DNA of 64,000 nt from CAVQRC01 sp963715045 (GCA_963715045.1 CAVQRC010000006.1:186001-250000); one strand, 5' to 3'; shown: positions 6,995 through 16,331, counted from the first letter of the stretch. The notes: generated by a model not told the origin, from the letters alone. Made by a program: numbers and translations.

Positions 6995-9655
6995 ATGGCC
7001 AAGCGGACTCCAGGCAAGGAAAAGATGATCTCGTATTTCGGCGCCTCGAAAACCGAGGGCGACGCATCGCAAAAGGAACTGCTCGGTGGAAAGGGGGCCA
7101 ATCTCGCCGAGATGACCAGCCTTGGTCTGCCGGTGCCCCCCGGGTTCACGATCACCACGGCGGTCTGCGGTGAGTATTACCGAAACAAGAAGAAGCTGCC
7201 CCATGAGCTGACTGAAGAAGTCAAGAAGAACGTCGCGCTGCTCGAGAAGGAGACCGGCAAGCGGTTCGGAGACAACGAATCACCGTTGCTCGTCTCGGTG
7301 CGAAGTGGTGCGGCCATTTCGATGCCGGGCATGATGAACACGATCCTGAATCTGGGACTCAACGACAAGGCGGTTACCGCTGTCGCGAAAGCGACGAACA
7401 ACGAACGCTTCGCGTACGATGCCTACCGCCGGCTGATCAACATGTATGGAGACGTCGTGATGGGCGTCGACCACGAGCACTTCGAAGCCGCCTTCGACAA
7501 GATCAAGAAAAAGTACCGCGCCGAACGCGATACGGACGTCCCGACCAAGGGCATGATCGAACTCTGCGAGGCCTACAAGAAGGTCTACCAGAAGCATCAC
7601 GGCAAGCCGTTTCCTCAGGACCCGTTCCTGCAACTCGAACTCGCGATCGAAGCCGTGTTCCGGAGCTGGATGCAGCCGCGGGCGGTCAAGTATCGGCAGG
7701 TGGAAAACATCACGGGACTCTTGGGAACCGCCGTCAACGTGCAGTCGATGGTCTTCGGGAACATGGGAGACGACTCCGGCACGGGCGTCGCGTTCACGCG
7801 TGATCCGTCGACCGGTGAAAACAAGTTTTACGGAGAGTTTCTCATCAATGCGCAGGGCGAAGATGTGGTGGCCGGAATTCGCACGCCGCTCCATGTCAGT
7901 GAAATGCCGAAGTGGAACCGCAAGGTCTACCAGCAACTCCTCGAGATCAAGAAGACGCTCGAAAAACACTATCGTGAAATGCAGGACATCGAATTCACAA
8001 TCGAGCGGGGGACGCTGTTCATGCTGCAGACGCGGACCGGAAAACGGACCGGGGCCGCCTCGGTGAAGATCGCCTGCGACATGGTGAAGGAGAAGCTGAT
8101 CACCGAGAAGGAAGCCGTCCAGCGGGTGCCTGCGGCCGGATTGACGCAGCTCCTGCTGCCGAGTTTTACGACGGTCGCCAAGAACGCCGCCGAGGTCCTC
8201 ACCCGCGGACTGCCGGCCTCGCCCGGTGCGGCAGTCGGCACGCTCGCGTTTACGGCCGCCGAAGCGGTCGAGCGGACCCACGCCGGTGAGAAAGTGCTCC
8301 TGGTCCGCAAGGAAACCAATCCGGACGACATCGAGGGGATGCATCTCGCGGCCGGGATTCTGACCAGCACCGGTGGCATGACGAGTCATGCGGCTGTGGT
8401 CGCCCGGGGCTGGGGACGCTGTTGCGTGGCCGGGGCGGGTGAAATCCAGATCGATGAAAAGGGTCGCAAGATCAAGGTCGCCGGCAAGACATTCACGCAC
8501 AAGGACGTGCTGTCGATCGACGGATCGACGGGCGAAGTCATGCGGGGAGAAGTGGCAACGCAGACGCCGCGACTGTCGGGCGACTTCGCCCGGGTGATGG
8601 TCTGGGCCGACAAGTACCGGACGCTCAAGATTCGCACCAACGCCGACACGCCGGCCGATGCCAAGCGGGCCCGCGATTTCGGCGCTCAGGGGATCGGGCT
8701 GACGCGAACCGAGCACATGTTCTTCGAAGGGGATCGGATTCTGGCGATGCGGGAGATGATCCTGGCCGACAACGAAAAGGATCGTCGGATCGCCCTCAAG
8801 AAGCTGCTGCCTCTTCAGCGGAAAGACTTCATGGGCATTTTCAAGGCCATGGCCGGCCTGCCCGTGACGATCCGCCTGCTCGACCCGCCGCTGCACGAAT
8901 TCCTCCCCAATGACAAGAAGAGTCAGGACGAAATGGCGAAGCGACTGGGGATCAAGGCGGTCGACATACGACAGCGGGTCTCACAACTTCACGAAATGAA
9001 TCCGATGCTCGGCCATCGTGGGTGCCGTCTGGCGGTAACCTACCCGGAGATTCTCGAAATGCAGGTGACGGCGATTACCGAAGCGGTGATCGCGTGCAAG
9101 AAAAAGAAGATCGACGCCCAGGCAGAGATCATGATTCCGCTTGTAGGTACGGCCAATGAACTGCGGCAACTCCGGGCCCGCGTTCTGGAGACGATCGAGA
9201 AGGTTCGCGCAGCGAAGAAGTATACGGGGAAGCTCGACATTCAAGTCGGCACGATGATTGAAATCCCGCGGGCTGCCCTGACCGCGGACGAAGTCAGCGA
9301 ATCGGCCGACTTCTTCAGCTTCGGCACGAACGATCTGACGCAGATGACGTTCGGTTACAGCCGGGACGACATCAACACGTTCCTGCCAGACTACCTCGAC
9401 CAGGAAATTCTGGCCCGCGATCCATTCGAATCCCTCGACACCAGCGGCGTGGGGCAACTCGTGCGGATGGGCGTCGAAAAGGGACGTTCCAGGAACAAGG
9501 ACCTCAAGTGCGGGATCTGCGGCGAGCATGGCGGCGATCCCGACTCGATCCAGTTCTGCCACGATGTGGGGCTCGACTACGTGTCGTGCAGTCCCTTCCG
9601 GGTGCCGATCGCCAGGCTGGCCGCCGCGCAGGCCGCCCTGGCCAGTGGGGCCTGA
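6995..9655 (+). CDS. ppdK: Pyruvate, phosphate dikinase
   Basis: An 886-residue enzyme, the usual length, converting pyruvate, ATP and phosphate to PEP, AMP and PPi (reversible). The N-terminal nucleotide-binding domain starts MISYFGASKTEGDA and LGGKGANLAEMTSLGLPVPPG. The central phosphohistidine domain has TSTGGMTSHAAVVARG, with the swivelling His at residue 465. The C-terminal PEP/pyruvate barrel contains GTMIEIPRAAL, FFSFGTNDLTQMTFG and CGICGEHGGDP, with the active-site Cys at 842. The ATG at 6995 fits the family N-terminus and has AAAGGA upstream; a longer frame from 6944 adds unrelated residues. It allows gluconeogenic or PPi-linked glycolytic flux, relevant to the glgC and ppk genes further along. 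Confidence 0.97.
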   Translation: MAKRTPGKEKMISYFGASKTEGDASQKELLGGKGANLAEMTSLGLPVPPGFTITTAVCGEYYRNKKKLPHELTEEVKKNVALLEKETGKRFGDNESPLLVSVRSGAAISMPGMMNTILNLGLNDKAVTAVAKATNNERFAYDAYRRLINMYGDVVMGVDHEHFEAAFDKIKKKYRAERDTDVPTKGMIELCEAYKKVYQKHHGKPFPQDPFLQLELAIEAVFRSWMQPRAVKYRQVENITGLLGTAVNVQSMVFGNMGDDSGTGVAFTRDPSTGENKFYGEFLINAQGEDVVAGIRTPLHVSEMPKWNRKVYQQLLEIKKTLEKHYREMQDIEFTIERGTLFMLQTRTGKRTGAASVKIACDMVKEKLITEKEAVQRVPAAGLTQLLLPSFTTVAKNAAEVLTRGLPASPGAAVGTLAFTAAEAVERTHAGEKVLLVRKETNPDDIEGMHLAAGILTSTGGMTSHAAVVARGWGRCCVAGAGEIQIDEKGRKIKVAGKTFTHKDVLSIDGSTGEVMRGEVATQTPRLSGDFARVMVWADKYRTLKIRTNADTPADAKRARDFGAQGIGLTRTEHMFFEGDRILAMREMILADNEKDRRIALKKLLPLQRKDFMGIFKAMAGLPVTIRLLDPPLHEFLPNDKKSQDEMAKRLGIKAVDIRQRVSQLHEMNPMLGHRGCRLAVTYPEILEMQVTAITEAVIACKKKKIDAQAEIMIPLVGTANELRQLRARVLETIEKVRAAKKYTGKLDIQVGTMIEIPRAALTADEVSESADFFSFGTNDLTQMTFGYSRDDINTFLPDYLDQEILARDPFESLDTSGVGQLVRMGVEKGRSRNKDLKCGICGEHGGDPDSIQFCHDVGLDYVSCSPFRVPIARLAAAQAALASGA

Positions 9656-9659
9656 CCCC

Positions 9660-10475
9660 TCAACCTTCGCCTTCCTCAAAGCTGGCGTACAGGACGGCGC
9701 CGCCGTCGATCGTCAGCGTGGCGCCGACCACGTACTCGGAATCGTCCGACGCGAGCCACACCGCGGCCCGGCCGATGTCGGCCGGGTCGCCCAGGCGGCC
9801 GTAGGGAATCAACCTGAGCAGCGCCTCGCGTGCCGCCGGCGTCTCCCACGAGTCGCGATTAAGCGGCGTCGTAATGGCGCCGGGAGCGATGCTGTTCACG
9901 CGGATCTTCCGCCGTGCATACTCGAGCGCAACGCTCTTCATCAGCATCGACACCCCCCCCTTCGAAGCCGCGTAGTTCGCGTGACCCGGCCACGGAATCA
10001 CTTCGTGAACCGAACTGATGCAGATGATTTTGCCCGCCGAACGGCTCACGCCCGGGCGAATTCCCTGCTGCAGAAACTGCCGAATGACAGCCCGCATGCA
10101 GAGAAACTGGCCTGTAAGATTGACTGCGATCACATCGTTGAAATCGGCCAGGGTTAACTCATCAAAAGGGGCGTCTTTCTGGATCCCCGCGTTGGCAACC
10201 AGAATATCGACCGCCCCGAAGGCGGTTCGCGTGCCGTCGACGAGGGCCTCGACGGCTGCTTCCTCCCGCACATCGGCGTCGATCGCGATCGCCGTGCCGC
10301 CGGCCGCTGCGATTTCGGCCACCACCTGCTCGCCAGCCGGGCGGTCGCGATGGTAGTTGATCGTGACGCGGGCACCGGCCGCTGCCATCGCATGGGCGAT
10401 CCCCCGACCGATGCCGGAGCTGGCTCCGGTCACGATCGCTACCTGTCCCGCCAGTGAGCCTGGGGCCGCCGCCAT
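9660..10475 (-). CDS. SDR-family oxidoreductase, glucose 1-dehydrogenase-like
   Basis: A 271-residue classical short-chain dehydrogenase. The cofactor motif is TGASSGIG at 16-23, NAG lies at 95-97, catalytic Ser near 154-155, and the YxxxK pair is Tyr168/Lys172 in NYAASKGG. The segment ISSVHEVIPWPGHANYAASK, with VRVNSIAPGAI-like IRVNSIAPGAITTPLN after it, resembles Bacillus glucose 1-dehydrogenases, so oxidation of glucose or a related polyol is plausible but unproven. The start is taken at the ATG at 10475; upstream codons in frame belong to the lpxA region. It begins five bases after the end of lpxA on the same strand, so the two are probably co-transcribed. Confidence 0.88.
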   Translation of the reverse strand: MAAAPGSLAGQVAIVTGASSGIGRGIAHAMAAAGARVTINYHRDRPAGEQVVAEIAAAGGTAIAIDADVREEAAVEALVDGTRTAFGAVDILVANAGIQKDAPFDELTLADFNDVIAVNLTGQFLCMRAVIRQFLQQGIRPGVSRSAGKIICISSVHEVIPWPGHANYAASKGGVSMLMKSVALEYARRKIRVNSIAPGAITTPLNRDSWETPAAREALLRLIPYGRLGDPADIGRAAVWLASDDSEYVVGATLTIDGGAVLYASFEEGEG

Positions 10476-10479
10476 CGGA

Positions 10480-11325
10480 TCATCCTGCCTGGCGGAGTCG
10501 CGTCTCGCCGGCATCTTCTCGATGCAGTCGCAGTGTAGCCCCGGTGGGGACTCTCCGCTCGCGGACGAAGCCGCGGCTGCCGCTGGCGAAGAAGTCTGCA
10601 TACCTCGCGGCCGGACCGGCTGCGAAGGCAACTTTCAGCAATTCGACGAGTTCCTTCCAGGGGTGGCCTTCGCGATAAATCAACCGATAGGCCTGTTTGA
10701 GCTGTGCGAGATCCTCTCGTGCGAAACCGGCCCGCCGTAGCCCGACTTTGTTGAGCCCGACGACCATGGTTGTGCCACCATCCACGGTCACGAACGGGGG
10801 GACGTCCTGGGTCACGCGGGCCATCCCGCCGATCATCGCCAACTGGCCGATGCGGCAGAACTGATGGACCGCGGACGCCCCCCCGAGATATGCTCGATCG
10901 CCGACCTCGACATGGCCCGCCAAAAGCACGTGATTGGTCATCACGACCTGGTTCCCGACCTTGCAGTCGTGGGCAACATGGGCTCCGATCATGATCAGGC
11001 AGCCGCTCCCGACGCATGTCTTGTTTCCCCGATGCAGTGCGCGATGAATCGTGACATGTTCGCGGATCACGTTGTTGTCGCCGATCCAAAGATCTCCCTG
11101 GTCCTGGGGCGGATTCAGGTGCTGTGGTGAAGCGCCCAGGATCGTGCCCTCAAACACCTGATTCCCCTGCCCCAGACGCGTCCCCCGGTGCACGACCACG
11201 CCGCTGGCCAGCTGGCAGTCATCGCCGATCACGACCCCGGAGTCGATGCGGCAGAAGGGGCCGACCTCTACATTTCGCCCGAGTTTCGCGTCGGGACTGA
11301 CAATGGCCATGGGGTGAATGCTCAA
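10480..11325 (-). CDS. lpxA: Acyl-ACP--UDP-N-acetylglucosamine O-acyltransferase
   Basis: First step of lipid A synthesis: transfer of a 3-hydroxyacyl chain from ACP to UDP-GlcNAc. The left-handed beta-helix hexapeptide repeats are obvious (AKLGRNVEVGPFCRID, GVVIGDDCQLASGVVV). The catalytic loop IGAHVAHDCKVGN has the catalytic His at 119. The C-terminal helical part contains GLRRAGF and LKQAYRLIYR. About 281 residues, against about 262 in E. coli, with a slightly long C-terminus. A TTG start at 11325 gives SIHPMAIVSPDA, matching the family's 'IHPTAIV' beginning, with AGGGAGA upstream; the ATG at 11406 would add unrelated residues. Its presence supports an LPS-bearing outer membrane. lpxD/B/C/K are not in the window. 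Confidence 0.95.
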   Translation of the reverse strand: MSIHPMAIVSPDAKLGRNVEVGPFCRIDSGVVIGDDCQLASGVVVHRGTRLGQGNQVFEGTILGASPQHLNPPQDQGDLWIGDNNVIREHVTIHRALHRGNKTCVGSGCLIMIGAHVAHDCKVGNQVVMTNHVLLAGHVEVGDRAYLGGASAVHQFCRIGQLAMIGGMARVTQDVPPFVTVDGGTTMVVGLNKVGLRRAGFAREDLAQLKQAYRLIYREGHPWKELVELLKVAFAAGPAARYADFFASGSRGFVRERRVPTGATLRLHREDAGETRLRQAG

Positions 11326-11577
11326 CGCGGGGTCTCCCTGAATTCGGGGGCGTTCCGGACGGCGCGAGTCTGGGTCGAGCGCGACACGCCTCGGCGGCTG
11401 CTTCATCTAGCGGTTATATCGGATGTCACGCTTCCGGTGCTTAGGACGATCTACGCAACGAGTCAGGTTCGGCAGAGGGCATGGCGGGTTTGGTTGCCGA
11501 CTTGCTAAACTGGTGAAGTTCTAACGCCCCGCAGCGATTGAAACGCTCGCCTCGAACCACCCAATGAGAACGAAGCT

Positions 11578-11913
11578 ATGAGTGACGTCGTGAAGATGTA
11601 CGACGAAGCGACCCATCTCCGCGAGGAAGGGAAACTCGAGGAATCGCAGGCGAAGTTGGCAGAAATCATCAAGATCGATGAGACGTACGCGCTTGCCCAC
11701 TCGGCCATGGCGATTGTCCTCGAAAAGCAGGGACAGCACGAACAGGCGATCCGGCACGCGCTCAAAGTGTGCGAGCTGGAGCCCCACGATCCGTTCAATT
11801 ACACGGCCCTGAGCATGACTTACAAGCGGGCGTACGACGGCACCAGCAACCCGGCCTATATCCAGTTGGCCGAAGACGCGATGGCCAAGAGCCAGTCGAT
11901 CGGGCGGGGCTGA
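11578..11913 (+). CDS. Small tetratricopeptide-repeat protein
   Basis: A soluble 111-residue protein of about three TPR helix pairs: MYDEATHLREEGKLEESQAK, then YALAHSAMAIVLEKQGQHEQ and AIRHALKVCELEPHDPFNY. No signal peptide or membrane span. TPR proteins of this size act as adaptors in protein complexes; no partner can be named from the sequence. It is divergent from lpxA and runs toward the cysteine desulfurase. The start ATG at 11578 follows GAACGAAGCT, a weak ribosome site. Confidence 0.8.
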   Translation: MSDVVKMYDEATHLREEGKLEESQAKLAEIIKIDETYALAHSAMAIVLEKQGQHEQAIRHALKVCELEPHDPFNYTALSMTYKRAYDGTSNPAYIQLAEDAMAKSQSIGRG

Positions 11914-11971
11914 GAATCGCTGCCCCTGGCGGCCATCAACCGGAGCCCCCGGCAGAGCCCGATGCTCCGTA

Positions 11972-13102
11972 TCAGGGTGTGCGGGTGCTTCGCCAGGTTT
12001 CAACGAGCCGTGTGATGGCGTGGTCGATCTCGAGTTCGGTCGTGTACTTGCCGACGCTCAGCCGCAACGTGCCGCGGGCATCTTCGGGGGCGACCCCCAT
12101 CGCCGCCAGCGTGCTCGAAATGGTCGTCCGACCGCTGTGACAGGCGGCGCCGGTAGACGCGCACAGGTCTTCCAGGCGATCGAGCATGTCTTGCCCTGCG
12201 ACGTCGGGTACGTTGACGCTGGTCGTGTTCGGGAGCCGCGGTGCTCCGGCGGCGTGGACGATCAACCGCGGACCAATCTCCTGTCGCAGGCCGGCCTCGA
12301 GCCGGTCACGAAACGCGGCGAGTCGCACGCCCGTGGCGTGAAGGTCGGACCGGGCCAGGACGGCTGCCCGACCGAGTCCCACGATCATCGCGACGTTTTC
12401 GGTGCCTGGACGAAGGCCCCGCTCCTGTCCGGCTCCGCGCAGTACGGGAGCCAGTTCGATGCCGCGACGGACGTATAACGCTCCGATTCCCTTCGGTGCG
12501 TACAGCTTGTGACCGGCAATCGTCAGCAGGTCGACGCCCAGGCGATCGACGTGCACGTCAATTTTGCCGACGCTCTGTGCCGCATCGACGTGCAGCGGGA
12601 CTTCCCGATCGCGGCATACGGCGGAAATCTCGGCGATGGGCTGGATCGTCCCGACCTCGTTGTTGGCATGCATCACGCTCACGACCCCCGTTTCGTCCGT
12701 CATCGCTGCCGCCAGGTCGGTCACATCAATCACCGCATGTCGATCGCACGGGACGACCACCACCGCGTGCCCGAGCGACTCGAGAAATGCCGCCGGGGCG
12801 ACCGTCGCCGGGTGCTCGATTGCCGAAATCACAATTCGCGATTGGCATCGCCGCTGATAGACGCTGCCTGTGATCGCGAGGTTACTGCTCTCAGTACCGC
12901 CTGATGTGAAGAAGATTTCGTCCGGTTCGGCGCCGATCAACGCAGCGACCTGGGCTCGGGCCTGTTCGACCGCCTCGCGGGCGGCCCGCCCCAGGGCGTG
13001 GCTGCTTGAGGGATTCCCGAACTTCTCGCTCAGATAAGGCAGCATGGCCTCGCGGACTTCCGCCGCGATGGGAGTCGTCGCGTTGTAGTCGAGATAGAGC
13101 AA
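11972..13102 (-). CDS. Cysteine desulfurase, NifS/IscS family
   Basis: A 376-residue PLP enzyme that takes sulfur from cysteine as an enzyme-bound persulfide for Fe-S clusters or tRNA thiolation. It begins MLYLDYNATTPI, has the substrate and cofactor motifs SGGTESSNLAI, SAIEHPAT, HANNEVGTIQPI and HVDAAQSVGK, the PLP lysine Lys199 in IAGHKLYAPKG, and the catalytic Cys321 in STGAACHSG. The short active-site loop with 'AACHSG' resembles group II or eukaryote-like NifS homologues more than housekeeping IscS. Translation starts at a TTG at 13102, directly abutting a low-complexity tract, so its leader has no Shine-Dalgarno site. No scaffold protein gene adjoins it. Confidence 0.92.
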   Translation of the reverse strand: MLYLDYNATTPIAAEVREAMLPYLSEKFGNPSSSHALGRAAREAVEQARAQVAALIGAEPDEIFFTSGGTESSNLAITGSVYQRRCQSRIVISAIEHPATVAPAAFLESLGHAVVVVPCDRHAVIDVTDLAAAMTDETGVVSVMHANNEVGTIQPIAEISAVCRDREVPLHVDAAQSVGKIDVHVDRLGVDLLTIAGHKLYAPKGIGALYVRRGIELAPVLRGAGQERGLRPGTENVAMIVGLGRAAVLARSDLHATGVRLAAFRDRLEAGLRQEIGPRLIVHAAGAPRLPNTTSVNVPDVAGQDMLDRLEDLCASTGAACHSGRTTISSTLAAMGVAPEDARGTLRLSVGKYTTELEIDHAITRLVETWRSTRTP

Positions 13103-13202
13103 GGATTAGGGCTCAGGGCTCAGGCTTAGGGCTCAGGGCATCAGGGCTAGGGCATAGTGACGCGCTCAGAGTTCGAATCCCTGACCCCCGGATCCCTGAC
13201 CC
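13103..13202. repeat. Intergenic low-complexity tract, GGGCTCAGG and CCCTGACCCC units
   Basis: From the base after the cysteine desulfurase start codon to the base before the stop of the next gene, the whole gap is made of variants of AGGGCTCAGG/CAGGGCTAGGG (13105-13156) and inverted GGTCAGG units (13186-13203). Similar GGGGTCAGG units occur at 52764 and 56573. Confidence 0.75.
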
Positions 13203-13520
13203 CTACCTCGACATTTTGCCAACATAGCCGGCGGCCTTGAAGACGTCGGTCCCGAGCGGGTCGGTAAGCTTGACCGCGGCGATGTATTCATAGGGCATGA
13301 AGATAAACCGCGAGCCGAGCGGGCAGGGATTGGTGCGTTCCAGCAGCACCATCGTGTCGCTCAGCATGAACCCTTTGAACGGAATCTGCTCCTGCTGCGT
13401 GCTGACGAGAATCCCTCGCGGGAGGATATCTTTCGACCAGGTGCAGAAGAACTTTTTCCAGTGTTGTGCAGTCTCCATGGCGAGAATCCTGATGAGGTGA
13501 TGAGAGGTTCGACGGAACAT
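13203..13520 (-). CDS. Conserved hypothetical protein
   Basis: A 105-residue protein without a recognised domain. The core reads METAQHWKKFFCTWSKDI, RGILVSTQQEQIPFKGFML, then MVLLERTNPCPLGSRFIFMP and YEYIAAVKLTDPL, a small all-beta-looking (Sm- or LSm-like) pattern. I recall similar short proteins in other planctomycetes, but no function. The ATG at 13520 is preceded by GGAGGTG five bases upstream; the ATG at 13478 is the alternative. It lies 19 bases after rsmG on the same strand, so it is probably co-transcribed with it. Confidence 0.7.
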   Translation of the reverse strand: MFRRTSHHLIRILAMETAQHWKKFFCTWSKDILPRGILVSTQQEQIPFKGFMLSDTMVLLERTNPCPLGSRFIFMPYEYIAAVKLTDPLGTDVFKAAGYVGKMSR

Positions 13521-13539
13521 CGAGCACCTCCGAGTAACT

Positions 13540-14223
13540 TTACATCGAGTTCTCCCCACCGGGGTTCGGGCGGATCGAGAGAATCACGCTTTCGGCGCCG
13601 GAGTCGGGCGATTTATAGCTGACCGCGCGTCGGAGTTCTAACGGTTTTAGGAGTCCTACGTGTCGTGCCCGGGCCCGTTCCTCGACCCAGGCCGGCCCCT
13701 TGATCAGCAGCAGCCGATCGAACACGTCCCAGTGAGGTGCGAACCACCTGAGGAACTTTTCCAGCGGCGCGACGGCACGGGCAACGAGTGAATTAAAATT
13801 ACGGCCTTCCAGAACTTCCTCCGCGCGGGCGTGGTAGGACTGAATTTCGAGTCCCAGGCTTGCCACAATCGCGGTCACCGCGCGGGCCTTCTTGGCCGTC
13901 GATTCGCAGAGGCTCACCGAGAGGTCGGGTCGGAGAATCGCGAGCGGAACGCCCGGGACACCGCCCCCCGTTCCCACGTCGAGAACGCGTTCTCCCCGCC
14001 CGAGCAGTTCTGACAATTGAACGCAATCGACCACATCGCGAGCGACAAACTTGTCGAAGGTCGTATGCCGCGTGAGGTTCAGCTTCTCGTTCCACTCCCA
14101 CAACGCGACGCGGTAGCGATCAAGCATGTCGCATTGAGTGTCGCTGAGTTCGACCTCGTATCGTCTCAGCGCGTCGCCGAGGCTCTCACTCGCTGGGGTG
14201 TGGTTGTCAGGAGGTTGAGGCAC
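13540..14223 (-). CDS. rsmG: 16S rRNA (guanine-527-N7)-methyltransferase
   Basis: The SAM-binding core is unmistakable: LNLTRHTTFDKFVARDVVDC, VLDVGTGGGVPGVPLAI, and VARAVAPLEKFLRW. The family methylates N7 of G527 in the 530 loop of 16S rRNA. The N-terminal helical part (SLGDALRRYEVELSDTQC) must be included, and the only suitable starts are GTG at 14223 (228 codons) or GTG at 14238; the internal ATG at 14127 would cut this part off. The open frame continues far upstream only because truB lies antisense there. It is divergent from truB across a gap of about 160 bp. The usual gidA and parAB neighbours are absent. Confidence 0.9.
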   Translation of the reverse strand: MPQPPDNHTPASESLGDALRRYEVELSDTQCDMLDRYRVALWEWNEKLNLTRHTTFDKFVARDVVDCVQLSELLGRGERVLDVGTGGGVPGVPLAILRPDLSVSLCESTAKKARAVTAIVASLGLEIQSYHARAEEVLEGRNFNSLVARAVAPLEKFLRWFAPHWDVFDRLLLIKGPAWVEERARARHVGLLKPLELRRAVSYKSPDSGAESVILSIRPNPGGENSM

Positions 14224-14379
14224 TGGAATAATCGCCACCGGATGGCGGTCTCGCTCGCGTGGGTCGGCAATCAGACACGATACGCCGCCGAGGCGGTTCG
14301 AGATAGGGTCATTTCGTGCGCGATCGGTAAGCCGGCTGTTACGGCCACCCGACGTTGGCGACGTGGAAAGCGATTCCTG

Positions 14380-15249
14380 ATGGATGGCATCCTGAATGTG
14401 AATAAACCGGCCGGGTGGACGTCGCGGCAGGCGGTCGATGCGGTACTTCGCCATGTCCGTCCGGCCAAGGTCGGTCACGCCGGGACCCTCGATCCGATTG
14501 CGACCGGTGTGCTGGTGATGTGCGTCGGCCAGGGGACGCGGCTGATCGAGCACGTGCAACAAATGCCCAAGACTTATCGCGGCCAGTTTCTGCTGGGACG
14601 CAGCAGCGACAGCGATGACACGGAGCAAGAGGTGCGGGTCGAGGAGGAACGGCCCCCGGTCACGGCGGCCGCCGTCGTCGAGGCCTTGCCCGGATTCCTG
14701 GGGGCGATCGAGCAGGTTCCGCCCGCATACTCGGCAGTCAAGCTGCGTGGTCGCCGGGCATACGATCTGGCCAGGGCAGGGCAACAGGTCGAGCTCCAGC
14801 CGCGTACGGTCGAAATCTACGGGATCGACGTGCTTCGTTGTGCGTCGCCGCTGCTGGAACTTGAAATCCGGTGCGGCGGAGGCACCTACATTCGTTCGCT
14901 GGGCCGTGACCTGGCTCGGGCGGTGGGCACGACCGCCGTGATGACAAAGTTGGAGCGTACCGCGATCGGGTCGTTCCATATCGACGACGCGGTCGCGGCC
15001 GCAGACCTCACCGCCGATTGGATCGCGGAAAACCTGTTGCCGCTCCTGGCAGCTGTACCGCACATGTCGCGGTTCGTCGTGGCTGACACCGAACTGGAGC
15101 GAATTGCCCACGGCCGCACCATCAGGATCCCCGAGGCGAGTGGCGGAAAGAGCCAGATTGCTGCGATCGATGCGAACGGCCGGCTCCGGGCGATCCTCGT
15201 TCCCCGCGGTCGCGAGTGGGGCCCGTTACGCAACCTGGGATCCGCGTAG
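14380..15249 (+). CDS. truB: tRNA pseudouridine-55 synthase
   Basis: A 289-residue enzyme making pseudouridine 55 in the T loop of tRNAs. It starts MDGILNVNKPAGWTSR, the standard N-terminus. The catalytic Asp38 lies in VGHAGTLDPIATGVLV. Further motifs are QVPPAYSAVKLRGRRAYDLA and CGGGTYIRSLGRDLA. The C-terminus (about 225-285) resembles the short PUA-like extension of bacterial TruB. The start ATG at 14380 was chosen over the upstream frame, which is antisense to rsmG. It is separated from ftsK by a 335-bp leader; rbfA and infB, common partners, are not here. Confidence 0.95.
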   Translation: MDGILNVNKPAGWTSRQAVDAVLRHVRPAKVGHAGTLDPIATGVLVMCVGQGTRLIEHVQQMPKTYRGQFLLGRSSDSDDTEQEVRVEEERPPVTAAAVVEALPGFLGAIEQVPPAYSAVKLRGRRAYDLARAGQQVELQPRTVEIYGIDVLRCASPLLELEIRCGGGTYIRSLGRDLARAVGTTAVMTKLERTAIGSFHIDDAVAAADLTADWIAENLLPLLAAVPHMSRFVVADTELERIAHGRTIRIPEASGGKSQIAAIDANGRLRAILVPRGREWGPLRNLGSA

Positions 15250-15584
15250 AAGGCCGGCTCGTTTCAGCGTCGGGCCCCTGGTTTCGGCCTACGGTCTGCA
15301 CAATCGGCAAGGTCTGCCAGGAATTTTCTCGACGGTGAACGAAATCGCTGAAGGCTGCGTCTTGAACACAGAATCGTGTGCTATGTTTGCCGGCCAGGTT
15401 GTGTGCGTCACAAATCCTCCCGATCTGGCAGCAGTCCCATTCGTCGGACGATACAGCCGGTTCAAGAACGGACCGTCTGAAGGAAAACTCGTCCGGTAGG
15501 CGGCAAGGAACAGCCCCATCCTCGCGGATACGTACCTTCAGGACGTCGGTACGGGTGCCGCACCTGCCGACCCCTTCCCAGCCC
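15250..15584. other. Intergenic: leader of ftsK
   Basis: No gene seen. The stretch near 15359-15390 has a loose promoter look (CTTG, about 17 bases, TATGTT) next to the imperfect palindrome CACAGAATCGTGTG. Both are too weak to call. Confidence 0.4.
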
Positions 15585-16331
15585 ATGTTCGAAGATCGCA
15601 GCCTGAGACTCGACGTCTTTGCGCTCGGACTCCTGGCACTGACCGTATTTCTCGGCGTCGCTGTCTGGACTTACGACCCGCTCGACCCGCCCAGCACGGC
15701 TGTCGATCCTCCGATCGTTCAGATCAACAATGCCTGCGGAAGAAGCGGAGCATATTGCGCCTATTACCTGTTCGAACTGATCGGCTGGGCCGTGTATTAT
15801 CTGCTCGGCTCGATGGGCGTGCTGACCGTCCTGCTCCTTGCGCGTCGTGATATCAAGCAGCCGGTCCTGCGTACCACCGGCTGGTGCATGTCGCTGATCG
15901 GACTGGCCACGCTCCTCTCGATCGCGATGCAAGGCTCTTCTCCCGGGCCGATCATCGGGGCGGGAGGCTATCTCGGCGCGCTCTGCGAGGGGTTGCTGGA
16001 GTTCAACTTCGCCCGCGCCGGAGCCTTGATTCTTACCTCCAGCGTGATTCTAGCCGGGCTGCTGCTCGCGACGGATTACCTGCTGCTGCGGCTCGTCGCG
16101 ACGACCACGGTGATCTCGGCGAAAGGCCTGATCGCCGTCGGCCATCTCGGAAACGCCGCTGCCGATCGACTTCCCGTACGAAACCTGCAAGTCGCTGGCA
16201 ACGATCAGCAACAAGAGGAAGAAGACGAGGAAGAGTACGAGGACGAAGACGAAGCGGAGTACGACGACGAAGAGTACGACGAAGCAGAGGATGAATACGC
16301 CGACGAAGACGAGGACGAACGAGGAGTATGA
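15585..16331 (+). CDS. ftsK: DNA translocase FtsK, N-terminal membrane part
   Basis: The first 248 codons of FtsK. Four hydrophobic spans anchor it in the inner membrane: FALGLLALTVFLGVAVW, LFELIGWAVYYLLGSMGVL, GWCMSLIGLATLLSIAM and LILTSSVILAGLLLATDYLL. After about residue 205 it turns into a Glu/Asp/Tyr-rich linker (EEEDEEEYEDEDEAEYDDEE). The frame closes at 16331, but the same acidic composition (EEYDEDSEEE) continues in the +1 frame if one base near 16320 (GAA-C-GAG) is skipped, leading straight into the motor ORF. So this and the following ORF are one gene. The ATG at 15585 has no clear ribosome site. Confidence 0.88.
   Translation: MFEDRSLRLDVFALGLLALTVFLGVAVWTYDPLDPPSTAVDPPIVQINNACGRSGAYCAYYLFELIGWAVYYLLGSMGVLTVLLLARRDIKQPVLRTTGWCMSLIGLATLLSIAMQGSSPGPIIGAGGYLGALCEGLLEFNFARAGALILTSSVILAGLLLATDYLLLRLVATTTVISAKGLIAVGHLGNAAADRLPVRNLQVAGNDQQQEEEDEEEYEDEDEAEYDDEEYDEAEDEYADEDEDERGV

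Noticed and set aside
7280..8896. 538-codon open frame antisense to ppdK
   Set aside because: His/Arg/Asp-rich composition without family motifs. It mirrors the codon bias of ppdK on the other strand, which is an unmistakable gene.
13158..13186. tRNA-like fragment (AGTTCGAATCC inside a short stem)
   Set aside because: Only a T-arm-like word. No acceptor or anticodon arm can be built around it; it is probably part of the low-complexity tract.
15378..15584. N-terminal extension of FtsK from an upstream ATG
   Set aside because: The added 69 residues are not hydrophobic or conserved-looking. The ATG at 15585 gives a standard FtsK start just before the first membrane span.
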